DNA of 64,000 nucleotides from Mesotoga sp. Brook.08.105.5.1 (GCF_002752635.1 NZ_AYTW01000007.1:1-64000), one strand, 5' to 3'; counted from the first letter of the stretch, positions 15,267 through 24,111 are shown. The notes: generated from the sequence alone by a model not told the origin. Translations and numbers: made by a program.

Positions 15267-15719
15267 ATGCCTTTCATGAAGGGTGCAATCAAGAAGGATG
15301 AGTATTACATCGTTATCTTCGGTTGCGGTAGACTTGGATCGAGAATGGCTAACTGGCTCTCTTCAATGGGTTGCAGTGTGGTTGTCGTCGATAGAAACGA
15401 GTCTTCTTTCAATGCGCTCTCGTACGAATTCACAGGATTCAACATAATGGGCGACGCAACAGAACTCGATGTACTGAAGGAAGCCAAACTTGATAAGGCC
15501 GACGTTGCCCTCGTTCTCACTACGGATGATAATACTAACTTGATGATCTCAATGTCTGCCAAAGAGTACTTCGAAGTTCCAAGAGTCGTGGCAAGAGCTT
15601 ATGATCCGAATAACATCCAGATGTTCTCCGATTTTGGGATAGAAGTTATTTGTCCAACACTGTTAGCAGTTGAAAGCATCAAGAACGCGTTGTACTTCAT
15701 CGGCGGTGACGACAAATGA
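15267..15719 (+). CDS. TrkA-type NAD-binding subunit, N domain only
   Basis: This is a regulatory subunit of a Trk/Ktr potassium uptake system. The 150-residue chain is a single RCK N domain: Rossmann glycines FGCGRLGSRM, the acidic end of strand two VVVVDRNE, and MGDATELDVL. The C-terminal ligand-binding domain (TrkA_C) is absent. It overlaps the next TrkA gene by four bases. Splitting TrkA into a short and a long chain is a pattern I associate with Thermotogota. The subunit sits on the cytosolic face of TrkH and gates it in response to nucleotides. Confidence 0.85.
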   Translation: MPFMKGAIKKDEYYIVIFGCGRLGSRMANWLSSMGCSVVVVDRNESSFNALSYEFTGFNIMGDATELDVLKEAKLDKADVALVLTTDDNTNLMISMSAKEYFEVPRVVARAYDPNNIQMFSDFGIEVICPTLLAVESIKNALYFIGGDDK

Positions 15720-16375
15720 AGATCGTGCTTATCGGGGGCGAGAAGATCGCTTATCACCTGGCAAGGAGATTTCTGAGTAAGGGTCATAACGTGATGATGG
15801 TTAATAAGAACGATCGGTTTTGTGACGAAATGGCCAAGAAACTTCGTGCGGTGGTCGTAAGAGGCGATGGCAGCAAAAGATACATTCTTGAGCAACTAGA
15901 GCTTGATCGATCGGACCTCTTTGTTGCTTTGACTCCTAATGATCAGGACAATCTCGTTGCGTGCCTAACGGCCTCCAGAGTCTATGGTATCGAGCGCCCG
16001 GTAGCTATGGTGAATGATCCAGACAACAAAGCAGTCTTCGAAAAGATGGGAATAAAAAGTGTTGTAAGCCCAACGGAAATACTGGGCGTTGCTCTTGAAG
16101 ATAGCCTCTTCAGAGAGCATATTACGAACCTCCTTCCTTCTTCGGAGAAAGTCTCGATTCTAAGGATAGAGATGACGGACAAGTCCCCAATAATCGGAGA
16201 AGCTATCAAGGATATCCCTCTTCCGGACGAAAGCGTCATAGGTGCGATTGTCAGGGATGACGAAGTGGTCATTCCAAGAGGTAATACAATCATTGAAAGG
16301 GGCGATGTTCTTCTAGTTCTGAGCAGTCCAACCGTTCAATCTTCAGTCTTTGAAACTCTCCTGGGAGAGGTGTAG
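15716..16375 (+). CDS. trkA: TrkA-type regulatory subunit, N and C domains
   Basis: This 219-residue chain has an RCK N domain (1-125) and a TrkA_C domain (about 138-215, with PLPDESVIGAIVRDDEVVIP). Its nucleotide loop is altered: IGGEKIAYHLA lacks the third glycine position of GxGxxG, while the neighbouring chain at 15267 keeps it. One possible reading is that the two chains pair and only one binds nucleotide well. It overlaps the upstream gene by four bases, and its stop directly precedes the trkH ATG. Confidence 0.85.
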   Translation: MKIVLIGGEKIAYHLARRFLSKGHNVMMVNKNDRFCDEMAKKLRAVVVRGDGSKRYILEQLELDRSDLFVALTPNDQDNLVACLTASRVYGIERPVAMVNDPDNKAVFEKMGIKSVVSPTEILGVALEDSLFREHITNLLPSSEKVSILRIEMTDKSPIIGEAIKDIPLPDESVIGAIVRDDEVVIPRGNTIIERGDVLLVLSSPTVQSSVFETLLGEV

Positions 16376-17860
16376 ATGTTTCAAAACATTCTGAAGCAAA
16401 GATATAGGCTTGTTTTCGGATACTTGGGGAATCTCTTCATCTTCTTCCCGATACTATTGCTGATTCCCTTGTCATATTGCATTTGGAATCCCTCCACATT
16501 TGCCGAGAGTCTTTCCTTCATCGTAACTGCGTTTCTGAGTTTTGTCATGGGACTTGTTCTTAAAATGACAATGCGAGTTAAACCTGGCTCCGCAATCACA
16601 GTTCAAGAGGGCGCGATAGTAGTCCTCTTCTCCTGGATAATCGCAATTCTACTGTCTGCCCTTCCTTTTGTTATCGGGGGTTATCTAGACTTCACACAGG
16701 CAGTTTTTGAGTCGACAAGTGGTTGGACAACGACTGGTCTAACCCTTGTGGACGTTGAAAAAATCCCCGGAACGTTTCTGCTTTGGAGAAGCTTGATGCA
16801 GTACTTCGGTGGAGCTGGCATTGCAATCATAATGATGTCCGCGATTCTCGGACCTTCGGGGCTCGGTCTTTATAAGGCCGAAGGACGAATGGATAATCTC
16901 GTTCCGAATATAAAGAGCTCCACGCGAACTATAGCAGTGATTTACGGTTCATATGCACTGGCAGGAATCGCGATGTACGTGCTAGCTGGAATGAATGTCT
17001 TCGATGCTGTAAATCATTCTTTGACGGCTCTGGCAACTGGCGGATTTTCGACTAGAACCGGATCAATAGGGGAATTCAACAGCATCTTCATAGAAATAGT
17101 CACTATAGTGTTGATGATACTGGGTGCCACCGGATTCGGAATACATTATGCATTGTGGAAGAGGAATTTCAGAGCCTTCTGGAAAAACGGTGAACCGAAA
17201 CTGATGTTCGTAATTCTTGCTGTTTTCACACCTCTTCTTATGACCGGTACTCTTACGGTGGTTTACTCATCGGGCGCAGAAAGATTTCGGCACGGCCTGT
17301 TTCAAACTGTTTCTGCTCTAACAGGTACCGGTTTCTCTACCGTGGACTTTGTCCCTTGGAATCAGTTCGGTATCTATTTGATAGTTTTGTTGATGATTTT
17401 CGGTGGAGACCTTGATTCAACCTCGGGAGGCCTCAAGCAATACCGTTTGTTTGCTCTGATCATGATTCTCTGGCTCGAAATCAGACGCTATTTCCTTCCA
17501 AAGGATGCGCTTCTCAAACAGGAGATATGGAAAGGTGAAACAAAAAGGTATATCGACGATTCACTGGTCAAAGAGATTCTGTTGGTCTTTTCATTGTACT
17601 TCTTCACTTATGCAGTCGGAACAGGAATATTGATGTCATATGGAAACTCGATGGCTCTTTCTGTCTTTGAGTTTGCTTCGGCATTGAGCACTGTTGGCCT
17701 TTCGGTAGGTATAACGTCCCCCGGAGCACCGGCCGGACTCCTATGGACCGAGACGATAGGAATGTTTCTCGGAAGGCTTGAATTCGTTGTCGTAATATAT
17801 GCTATAACTAAACTACTTAGAGATGGAAAGATCATATTCAGAAGACGGAGGAATGCTTAA
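16376..17860 (+). CDS. trkH: Potassium uptake channel subunit TrkH/KtrB
   Basis: This is the pore-forming membrane subunit of a Trk/Ktr potassium transporter, 494 residues with the usual four M1-P-M2 repeats plus two leading helices. Selectivity-filter segments are visible in all four repeats: TTTGLTL, ATGGFSTR, LTGTGFSTVDF and STVGLSVG. The gene starts directly after the stop of the TrkA chain, completing a three-gene unit with the response regulator ahead of it. The 3' end overlaps the longest hisS frame, though not the preferred hisS start. Confidence 0.92.
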   Translation: MFQNILKQRYRLVFGYLGNLFIFFPILLLIPLSYCIWNPSTFAESLSFIVTAFLSFVMGLVLKMTMRVKPGSAITVQEGAIVVLFSWIIAILLSALPFVIGGYLDFTQAVFESTSGWTTTGLTLVDVEKIPGTFLLWRSLMQYFGGAGIAIIMMSAILGPSGLGLYKAEGRMDNLVPNIKSSTRTIAVIYGSYALAGIAMYVLAGMNVFDAVNHSLTALATGGFSTRTGSIGEFNSIFIEIVTIVLMILGATGFGIHYALWKRNFRAFWKNGEPKLMFVILAVFTPLLMTGTLTVVYSSGAERFRHGLFQTVSALTGTGFSTVDFVPWNQFGIYLIVLLMIFGGDLDSTSGGLKQYRLFALIMILWLEIRRYFLPKDALLKQEIWKGETKRYIDDSLVKEILLVFSLYFFTYAVGTGILMSYGNSMALSVFEFASALSTVGLSVGITSPGAPAGLLWTETIGMFLGRLEFVVVIYAITKLLRDGKIIFRRRRNA

Positions 17861-17864
17861 AGTC

Positions 17865-19127
17865 ATGATTACAAGAATAAAGGGAACTCAGGACATATCT
17901 TATGAAGACATTGGATACTGGCATTATGTTGAAGAGGCCATAAGGAATATATCTCATAAGTACGCCTTCACTGAAATCAGAACGCCAATCTTTGAAGCGA
18001 CTGAACTCTTTCAGAGGAGCGTGGGTGAATCTACCGACGTTGTCCAGAAGGAGATGTACACATTTGAAGACAAAGGCGGCAGGTCGATCACTTTGAGACC
18101 CGAAGGAACGGCAAGCGTGGCCAGAGCATTCATCGAAAACTCTTTTGTGAACCTCGGGTCGCCTATTAAGCTCTTCTACAACGGGCCGATGTTTCGCTAC
18201 GAAAAGCCACAAGCCGGTAGACTAAGGCAGTTTCATCAGTTCGGCGCGGAAATACTTGGCTCTGAAAGTCCCTTGGCAGACTTCGAGATAATTGAGATGG
18301 CTTACAGCTTCCTCAAAGAATTGAGATTGAACAAAGCGAAGTTATTCATAAACTCTATCGGCTGTCCTAAGTGCAGAGAGGATTATAAGACGGCTCTCAA
18401 AAAATACTACAGTGACAAGCTTCCGGAAATGTGTTCTGACTGTCAGCGTAGGTACGAAACGAATGTCCTAAGACTTCTTGACTGTAAGGTTGATAGAGAA
18501 AGGGTTGCAGGAGCCCCCAGTATTCTTGATTACCTCGACGTTGACTGTAGAAGTCACTTTGAAGAGCTTCAATGGTACCTCGATAAAGCAGGTATTCAGT
18601 ATGAGGTTGATCAATTCATGGTCCGCGGACTAGATTATTACAGTAGAACTGCCTTCGAAGTAAGGTCCTCTTCTTTAGGTAGCCAGGATCAGTTAGTCGG
18701 TGGGGGTAGATACGACGGTCTTATTGAGTACATTGGAGGAAAGAGCTGCCCCGCAGTTGGTTTTGCGATAGGTCTTGAGAGAATTGTAATGCTTCTCAAA
18801 TCGGAAAACTCGAAAGCCGGTATCCCAAGAGGCTCAGAAGTTGCAGTTCTTACCTTTGGAAGAGAAGAGAGTGTTAAAGGATTCGATTATGCCAGAAGGC
18901 TCCGGAAAGCTGGGGTCTCAACTTACGTTGACGTGATGGAAAGAAACATGCGAAACAAAATGAAACATGCTGCAAGAATCGGAGCGAAGATCTCTCTGAT
19001 TATCGGAAAGGAAGAAATCGAAAGAGATATAGTGACCGTCAGGGTAATGAGTGACGGGTCGCAGTTTCAGGTAGATAGCGACTATATGGTTGACTACGTG
19101 GTCGATAAGCTAAGAGATATTACGTAA
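17865..19127 (+). CDS. hisS: Histidyl-tRNA synthetase
   Basis: HisRS charges tRNA-His. The class II motifs are clear: LRPEGTASVARA, the motif 2 region FRYEKPQAGRLRQFHQFG, the histidine-A signature RGLDYYSRTAFEV, and motif 3 in GFAIGLERIVML. The C-terminal anticodon domain begins near residue 315. The start is taken as ATG at 17865, giving 421 residues like other bacterial HisRS. GGAGG lies 13 bases upstream, rather far; ATG 17853 is an alternative, but its spacing is far too short. It follows trkH by four bases. Confidence 0.93.
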   Translation: MITRIKGTQDISYEDIGYWHYVEEAIRNISHKYAFTEIRTPIFEATELFQRSVGESTDVVQKEMYTFEDKGGRSITLRPEGTASVARAFIENSFVNLGSPIKLFYNGPMFRYEKPQAGRLRQFHQFGAEILGSESPLADFEIIEMAYSFLKELRLNKAKLFINSIGCPKCREDYKTALKKYYSDKLPEMCSDCQRRYETNVLRLLDCKVDRERVAGAPSILDYLDVDCRSHFEELQWYLDKAGIQYEVDQFMVRGLDYYSRTAFEVRSSSLGSQDQLVGGGRYDGLIEYIGGKSCPAVGFAIGLERIVMLLKSENSKAGIPRGSEVAVLTFGREESVKGFDYARRLRKAGVSTYVDVMERNMRNKMKHAARIGAKISLIIGKEEIERDIVTVRVMSDGSQFQVDSDYMVDYVVDKLRDIT

Positions 19128-19261
19128 AACTGCCAATTTAAGTTGTCTGCGAAAGAAAATTGATAATAATCACCTTTAGTCAACTGTAATCACTTGAATT
19201 ATCTTCCTGGAGTATGTTATCATCTACTCGTGGAGAAACTCATGCCCAGGAGGTTTTCAAC

Positions 19262-19996
19262 ATGATTAACGAAGAAATTCAATCATTTTTAAGTACCGAC
19301 CCGACGATTCAGGATCTCCGACGTTTCGCGAAAATGATGGGGATTAACCTTAAGAGAACTATGGGAAAAAAGGATATCTCTCGTGCTCTGAAGAAGCATG
19401 CTCAGGAGAGCAAACATGTTTCGAGCGATGCAGCGACAAAGACTCCCTCAGAGATCCTCCGCCCTTCCAAGCCAGTAAATGCAGAGATCCCATCATCGTA
19501 CTTTCATGATTTTGTTACTATCCATCCAGTGAATCCTTACTGGGTGTATGTGGTGTGGGATCTTTCTGAACGAACTGCTCGAGATCTTTCGACCTCTCAA
19601 TTCAGGCTTCTTGTAAGAGTCAGTGATATTACTAACATCATCTACGATGGAAAGAATGCTCACAGATTTAAGGAGTCTGACATCTCTATCGATGCGGGCA
19701 ACTGGTATTTCCAGGTTGATTTTCCCGATGCAGACTACATTGCCGAGATCGGTTACTACATTGACGGTCATTTCAAGAGCGTTCTTAAATCTGGAATTAC
19801 GCGGACACCGAGGAACTCGCCGAAGTTTACCGATAATGAAATCTGGGTAGATCTGAGAAAAGGCTCTAGGAAAGAGTTGAAAGTCTCTCACGAGAGTTCT
19901 AGACGTGCGAGAATCACGAAATCTTCGGGACCAACAGGCAATCCTTCTTCTGAAGAGTTCATCAAAACTATCTCGAAGAGCAGAAGCGGGAGATGA
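19262..19996 (+). CDS. DUF4912 domain protein
   Basis: This 244-residue soluble protein contains a DUF4912 domain, about residues 70-190, recognisable from NPYWVYVVWDLSE and the sugar-binding-like beta pattern after it. The first 50 residues look like a small helical SAP/Rho-N type motif (IQDLRRFAKMMGINLKR ... KKDISRAL). The function is unknown. The ATG at 19262 has AGGAGGT seven bases upstream. The next gene, a GH57 enzyme, starts four bases after its stop, so a role in alpha-glucan metabolism is likely but inferred only from the pairing. Confidence 0.8.
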   Translation: MINEEIQSFLSTDPTIQDLRRFAKMMGINLKRTMGKKDISRALKKHAQESKHVSSDAATKTPSEILRPSKPVNAEIPSSYFHDFVTIHPVNPYWVYVVWDLSERTARDLSTSQFRLLVRVSDITNIIYDGKNAHRFKESDISIDAGNWYFQVDFPDADYIAEIGYYIDGHFKSVLKSGITRTPRNSPKFTDNEIWVDLRKGSRKELKVSHESSRRARITKSSGPTGNPSSEEFIKTISKSRSGR

Positions 19997-20000
19997 TTTT

Positions 20001-21605
20001 ATGAGCAGAGGGAGATTCGTATTAATGCTCCATGCGCATTTGCCGTTTATCAACCACCCTGACTTCCCGAGCTTCATGGAAGAGAGATGGCTGTTCGAGG
20101 CCATTACAGAGACATATATACCTCTCTTACAGGCTTTCAGAAGGCTGAGGAGTGACGGAGTGAATTTTAAAGTGACGATGAGCATAACTCCGCCTCTGAT
20201 GGAAATGCTTGCTAATAACGACCTGCAGAAGAAGTATCTCAATTATCTTGGATCATCGATTGAGCTTGCAGGAATAGAGATTTCGAGAACCTCTGCAGAA
20301 CACCCGGCCGCCAACAGGCTGGCTACGCATTATCTTCATGAACTGGAAGACATTAGGAAAGTCTATGAAGAATGCAACTGCAATCTGGTTGGAGAATTCT
20401 CAGGGTTCCAGGATAGCGGAGAATTGGAGATTGTAACATGTAACGCTACTCATGGTTTTCTACCTCTGATGACCAATTTCCCTGAGGCGATAAATGCTCA
20501 AATAAGCATCGGAGTTGACTCCTATAGGAGACATGTTGGGAAGGACCCCAGAGGAATCTGGCTGGCCGAGTGTGGTTATGTCCCAGGCTTCGATTCGTAT
20601 TTGCGCGAACACGGACTTTCTTTCTTCTTTGTTGACTCTCACAGCCTTTGGTACGGAGATCCGGCACCGAGATACGGAGTATACAGACCGGTAGTTACAC
20701 CAGAGAATGTTTTTGTGTTCGCAAGAGATCCCGAATCAAGTCAACAGGTATGGAGTGCCGAAGTTGGTTATCCCGGTGATTCAAGGTATAGAGAGTTTTA
20801 TAGAGACGTGGGCTTCGACAGGGAAGAGGACTATATTAGGCCCTACATAGATCCGAGTGGAGAGCGGTGCAACACTGGAATAAAGTATTATAAGATAACT
20901 GGTAAAGATGTACCCCTCAACGAAAAGAGCTATTATGACTTGGACGATGCCCGAAGAGCTACTGTAGAACACGCAAAGGATTTCGCAAACAGAAAGAGAG
21001 AACAGGTTAGGAGGTTATTCAGTCAGTTTGACGGAGAAGAACCTGTAATCGTTGCTCCTTTCGATGCAGAGTTGTTCGGTCACTGGTGGTATGAAGGCCC
21101 TCTGTTCATTGAGGAGCTTTTCAGAGAACTTAACGGAGATGACATTGTTGTTCCTTCAACTCCTTCAGAAGTTATCAACTCAATGGATCAGGCACAGGTA
21201 GTCACTCCCAATACCTCTACCTGGGGAGCCAACGGATACAACGAAGTTTGGCTGAATGGTAGAAACGACTGGATATATAGGCATCTGGACGAAGGCTCCA
21301 GGAGAATGATTGAACTCGCAAGGAAGTTTGAAAGAACAGACGACGCACTTAGAATCAGGGCGCTAAATCAGATGGCTAGAGAGCTTCTTCTTGCTCAGTC
21401 AAGCGACTGGGCATTCATCATAACAACTAACACGACAGTGGAATACGCTGTTAACAGAACCAAGACTCATATTGACAGGCTGCTGAGGCTCTATGGAGAA
21501 ATCGAGAGTAATTCGATAGATGAAAGCAGACTGAAGACCCTGGAATGGATTGACTCAATATTTCCGCACATTGACTTCAGGGTCTACGCTAAGCAGGTCG
21601 GTTAG
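20001..21605 (+). CDS. GH57 1,4-alpha-glucan branching enzyme-type protein
   Basis: This glycoside hydrolase family 57 enzyme, 534 residues, acts on alpha-1,4-glucans; its architecture (GH57 barrel plus DUF1957 C-terminal helices) is that of branching enzymes. HAHLPF marks the start of the barrel. The probable nucleophile is Glu190 in WLAECGY and the acid/base Asp355 in PFDAELFGHWW, close to the positions known for archaeal GH57 branching enzyme. The start ATG at 20001 has GGGAGATG upstream; an in-frame ATG at 19905 would overlap the upstream gene by 92 bases and has no ribosome binding site. There is no signal peptide, so it acts in the cytosol, probably on glycogen. Confidence 0.85.
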   Translation: MSRGRFVLMLHAHLPFINHPDFPSFMEERWLFEAITETYIPLLQAFRRLRSDGVNFKVTMSITPPLMEMLANNDLQKKYLNYLGSSIELAGIEISRTSAEHPAANRLATHYLHELEDIRKVYEECNCNLVGEFSGFQDSGELEIVTCNATHGFLPLMTNFPEAINAQISIGVDSYRRHVGKDPRGIWLAECGYVPGFDSYLREHGLSFFFVDSHSLWYGDPAPRYGVYRPVVTPENVFVFARDPESSQQVWSAEVGYPGDSRYREFYRDVGFDREEDYIRPYIDPSGERCNTGIKYYKITGKDVPLNEKSYYDLDDARRATVEHAKDFANRKREQVRRLFSQFDGEEPVIVAPFDAELFGHWWYEGPLFIEELFRELNGDDIVVPSTPSEVINSMDQAQVVTPNTSTWGANGYNEVWLNGRNDWIYRHLDEGSRRMIELARKFERTDDALRIRALNQMARELLLAQSSDWAFIITTNTTVEYAVNRTKTHIDRLLRLYGEIESNSIDESRLKTLEWIDSIFPHIDFRVYAKQVG

Positions 21606-21638
21606 TTAAATCCATCATTTTTCTTGACGTTGCGCCGA

Positions 21639-21667
21639 TTACAAGAGCAAACTTACTATGGTATAAT
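21639..21667 (+). promoter_or_regulatory. Promoter of the foldase gene
   Basis: TTACAA (21639-21644) and TATAAT (21662-21667) are 17 bases apart. Transcription should begin near 21674, just before a strong hairpin. Confidence 0.7.
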
Positions 21668-21677
21668 TCGTGAAGCC

Positions 21678-21699
21678 GGGGGAGGCATGAACCTCCCCC
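21678..21699 (+). other. Hairpin at the 5' end of the foldase mRNA
   Basis: GGGGGAGG (21678-21685) pairs perfectly with CCTCCCCC (21692-21699) around a six-base loop, CATGAA. No T run follows, so it is not a usual terminator. It could protect the 5' end. It also hides a ribosome-binding-site-like GGGGGAGG and an ATG in the loop. Confidence 0.65.
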
Positions 21700-21737
21700 T
21701 CTTGGTTGTAGAGTATTTGGTGCTTGGAGGGAGTTGA
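21687..21737 (+). CDS. Possible 16-codon leader peptide
   Basis: An ATG in the hairpin loop opens a frame MNLPLLVVEYLVLGGS that stops at TGA 21735-21737, seven bases before the foldase ATG. The stop lies inside the region where the foldase ribosome binding site would be. GGGGGAGG precedes the ATG by one base, which is unusually close. It may couple translation or regulate it. No coding evidence beyond position can be given. Confidence 0.3.
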   Translation: MNLPLLVVEYLVLGGS

Positions 21738-21744
21738 AAAGTAA

Positions 21745-23946
21745 ATGCCAAAGAAGAAATCCAGAGGAAATCCTAATTTCATGAAATCTATTCAACGGCC
21801 TGTCGTTTGGGCAGTAGCTGTACTCTTTGGAGTTGGAATTATTTGGTGGTCCGTTGCCCAGTATATTGGAGGCGGCTCTCAAGGAAATCAACAGAACACA
21901 GGAGCTACGGTCAATTTCAGCGAAACCGTTGGAGGGCTCACAAAGGACGGCACACCTCTTTCTGATCCAAATTACTGGATTACCTATTCAGAGTACGAAA
22001 CATCGGTACGCGACACACTAACGAACCTGAGAAGCCAGGGGTATACCCTAGATCCGTATTTTGAGATGGAAAACTATCCCAGTGAAATGGGAATTAGATA
22101 CGACATATTCATGTCATTGATCGATCAGAAGACACTGCTTCTCTATGCAACAGAGAATGAAGTCCTTCCGACGACTGCACAGGTCGAGTCTGAGACAAAG
22201 AGGATAGTTGATCAGTATGTTGCAGATGAAGAAACCAGATCCGCAATAATTTACCAGTACGGTTCTGTCGATGCCTTTTCAGCGCTCATCAAAGACTATG
22301 TGGCAACGCAGTTGCTAACTGTGAATGTCGCAAACAAGGCGATTCCAGACATGAATAGTCGCTTCCAGACTTTTGTTGAAGAGAATCTAGAAGGTTTGAA
22401 GTTCGATTATGAGAGGGTAGATGCAGACCATATCCTTGTTTCTGATGAAGCGAGCGCAGTCGAAATAAAGGCGATGATTGAGAATGGTGAGGTCTCATTT
22501 GCCGAAGCCGCTACTAGGTATTCGATAGACACAGGTACTGCAGCCAGTGGCGGTGCCCTTGGGCAGTTCAGAAGAGGAGAGATGGTTCCTGAATTCGAAG
22601 ACGCTTCTTTTGACGCAACTCCCGGCGTTTTGGTCGGCCCTGTCGAGTCACAATTCGGGTACCACCTTATACTTGTAAACAACAAGTCTACATTCGACAG
22701 CTTCGAGGAATTCGTTAACACTCCCTCTTATCAGACTGAAATGAATCAGTTTGAGAACGCTGAATTCGACAAATGGATCGCAGAATACAGAGTGGAGAAT
22801 AATCTATCGCATATGATAAACGATCCCGATCTTGAGATGTATTCCAAGTATGATGAAGCAAGAAGAGACAGACAGGCGGCCAAGAGATTTCTGGAAGAAC
22901 TCGAAAGCGACTATTTTGACGAATCCGGAAATGTCCTCATAGGCGAATCGTACCTTCCGGTTGTCTTCTATACGCAGTTAGTTGAGGACGAGGTAACCAA
23001 CCTCAGATATCAGGTGTTCGATTTGGAAGATCTAGAGGATCTCTTGTTGGCTCTTCCAGCAACCGCAACATCGATGTCGATCGAGGATATTAACGATCAG
23101 CTTGAAACAATTCCGGCAACAAACACTGAATTGAGAAGTGTTCTTTCTGAAGCTAAAAGGGCCCGAGAATACATGACAGAATTCGGTGTTGAGAGTTTGG
23201 AAGAAGTTCAGGAGATGCTGGCAGATAAGCGGAAAGTCTATGACGAAACGAACTCCCGTTTCGAGAGCTCTGTTAGATACCTCTATTCTGTAATGCCCAA
23301 CTCAACAAAAGTCGTAAACTATATGTACCAGATAGACGGCAACAATCCAGAAGTCGCATACATGTACAACGAGAACTCCTACAACTTGAACGTGAGGCCT
23401 CTGCTGGAGAACTCCGCCTTGCTGGATAGCTATCTTCAATACTACAGTCAGTACTTTGGAGCGCAGGCTAGATCTCTCTTGATTGACTCTCCTATTCAGA
23501 GCATAGAAGGAGATCTGAATCGAAAGGTAATTAACTCTACAGAAGCCGCGACGGATCTGAAGATTAGTGCGCTTTATCTGCTTGTTGACATCTATGAGAA
23601 GATGGCAAATCTGGAGCAAAACGAACCGCTAATGGAGATCTACCTTATGGCTGAAAAGCATTACCTGGAGAAGCTTCTGGAATTTAATCCGGAAGACGAG
23701 ACTATCAGGGGTCTAATTGAGAGTATCGAATTCTATATCTCAGAACTGAACGCTAGCCAAACGATCGATGCAACCGAGACGGCTGACTCAACGGAGTTCG
23801 AAACCTCTAGCGACATGGACCTTGACACCGAAGTTACTTCAGGAGAATTGAGTGTTCCATTTGAAATCGAGGCACCTTCACAAATAGGAGATGTCGATCT
23901 GGACGTAACTCTTGATAGTGAAGGACCGAACGAGACAAATAACTAG
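21745..23946 (+). CDS. Membrane-anchored parvulin-type peptidyl-prolyl isomerase
   Basis: This is a PpiC/SurA-like foldase, 733 residues, with an N-terminal signal anchor (about 20-40) and the body outside the membrane. A SurA_N-like helical segment (about 65-210) is followed by one parvulin domain near 225-320 (ADHILVSDEA ... GGALGQFRRGEMVPEFE ... FGYHLILV). The C-terminal 400 residues are helical and acidic, without a recognised domain, and end in a low-complexity tail rich in Glu, Thr and Ser. Family members help exported and outer-sheath proteins to fold. The ribosome binding site GGAGGG is 13 bases away, longer than usual; an ATG at 21781 is possible. A terminator follows. Confidence 0.82.
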   Translation: MPKKKSRGNPNFMKSIQRPVVWAVAVLFGVGIIWWSVAQYIGGGSQGNQQNTGATVNFSETVGGLTKDGTPLSDPNYWITYSEYETSVRDTLTNLRSQGYTLDPYFEMENYPSEMGIRYDIFMSLIDQKTLLLYATENEVLPTTAQVESETKRIVDQYVADEETRSAIIYQYGSVDAFSALIKDYVATQLLTVNVANKAIPDMNSRFQTFVEENLEGLKFDYERVDADHILVSDEASAVEIKAMIENGEVSFAEAATRYSIDTGTAASGGALGQFRRGEMVPEFEDASFDATPGVLVGPVESQFGYHLILVNNKSTFDSFEEFVNTPSYQTEMNQFENAEFDKWIAEYRVENNLSHMINDPDLEMYSKYDEARRDRQAAKRFLEELESDYFDESGNVLIGESYLPVVFYTQLVEDEVTNLRYQVFDLEDLEDLLLALPATATSMSIEDINDQLETIPATNTELRSVLSEAKRAREYMTEFGVESLEEVQEMLADKRKVYDETNSRFESSVRYLYSVMPNSTKVVNYMYQIDGNNPEVAYMYNENSYNLNVRPLLENSALLDSYLQYYSQYFGAQARSLLIDSPIQSIEGDLNRKVINSTEAATDLKISALYLLVDIYEKMANLEQNEPLMEIYLMAEKHYLEKLLEFNPEDETIRGLIESIEFYISELNASQTIDATETADSTEFETSSDMDLDTEVTSGELSVPFEIEAPSQIGDVDLDVTLDSEGPNETNN

Positions 23947-23953
23947 TCATAAG

Positions 23954-23978
23954 AAAGGGTGGCGATAGCCACCCTTTT
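23954..23978 (+). terminator. Bidirectional terminator between the foldase gene and tRNA-Gln
   Basis: AAAGGGTGGC (23954-23963) pairs with GCCACCCTTT (23968-23977), loop GATA, followed by a T run on this strand. The A run on the left makes it usable leftward too, where it would end tRNA-Gln transcription. Confidence 0.85.
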
Positions 23979-23979
23979 C

Positions 23980-24055
23980 TGGCTGGGGCGGCAGGATTCG
24001 AACCTACGGATGTCAGAGCCAAAATCTGATGCCTTACCAACTTGGCTACGCCCCA
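23980..24055 (-). tRNA. tRNA-Gln (anticodon TTG)
   Basis: A complete cloverleaf reads leftward. The acceptor stem is TGGGGCG/CGCCCCA, the anticodon stem TCAGA/TCTGA with loop TTTTGGC, and the T loop TTCGAAT. The discriminator is G and CCA is encoded. The anticodon TTG reads CAA/CAG. Confidence 0.95.
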
Positions 24056-24065
24056 CAGCAAATAG

Positions 24066-24094
24066 ATTCTAACATCGACTATTTGTGGTGTCAA
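24066..24094 (-). promoter_or_regulatory. Promoter of tRNA-Gln
   Basis: Reading leftward, a perfect TTGACA (24089-24094) and TAGAAT (24066-24071) are 17 bases apart, ten bases ahead of the tRNA. Confidence 0.8.
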
Positions 24095-24111
24095 TGATTT
24101 GGAGTGATTCT

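Noticed and set aside
19493-20242. 249-codon minus-strand frame over DUF4912 and GH57
   Set aside because: Antisense shadow; both plus-strand genes have good ribosome binding sites and conserved motifs.
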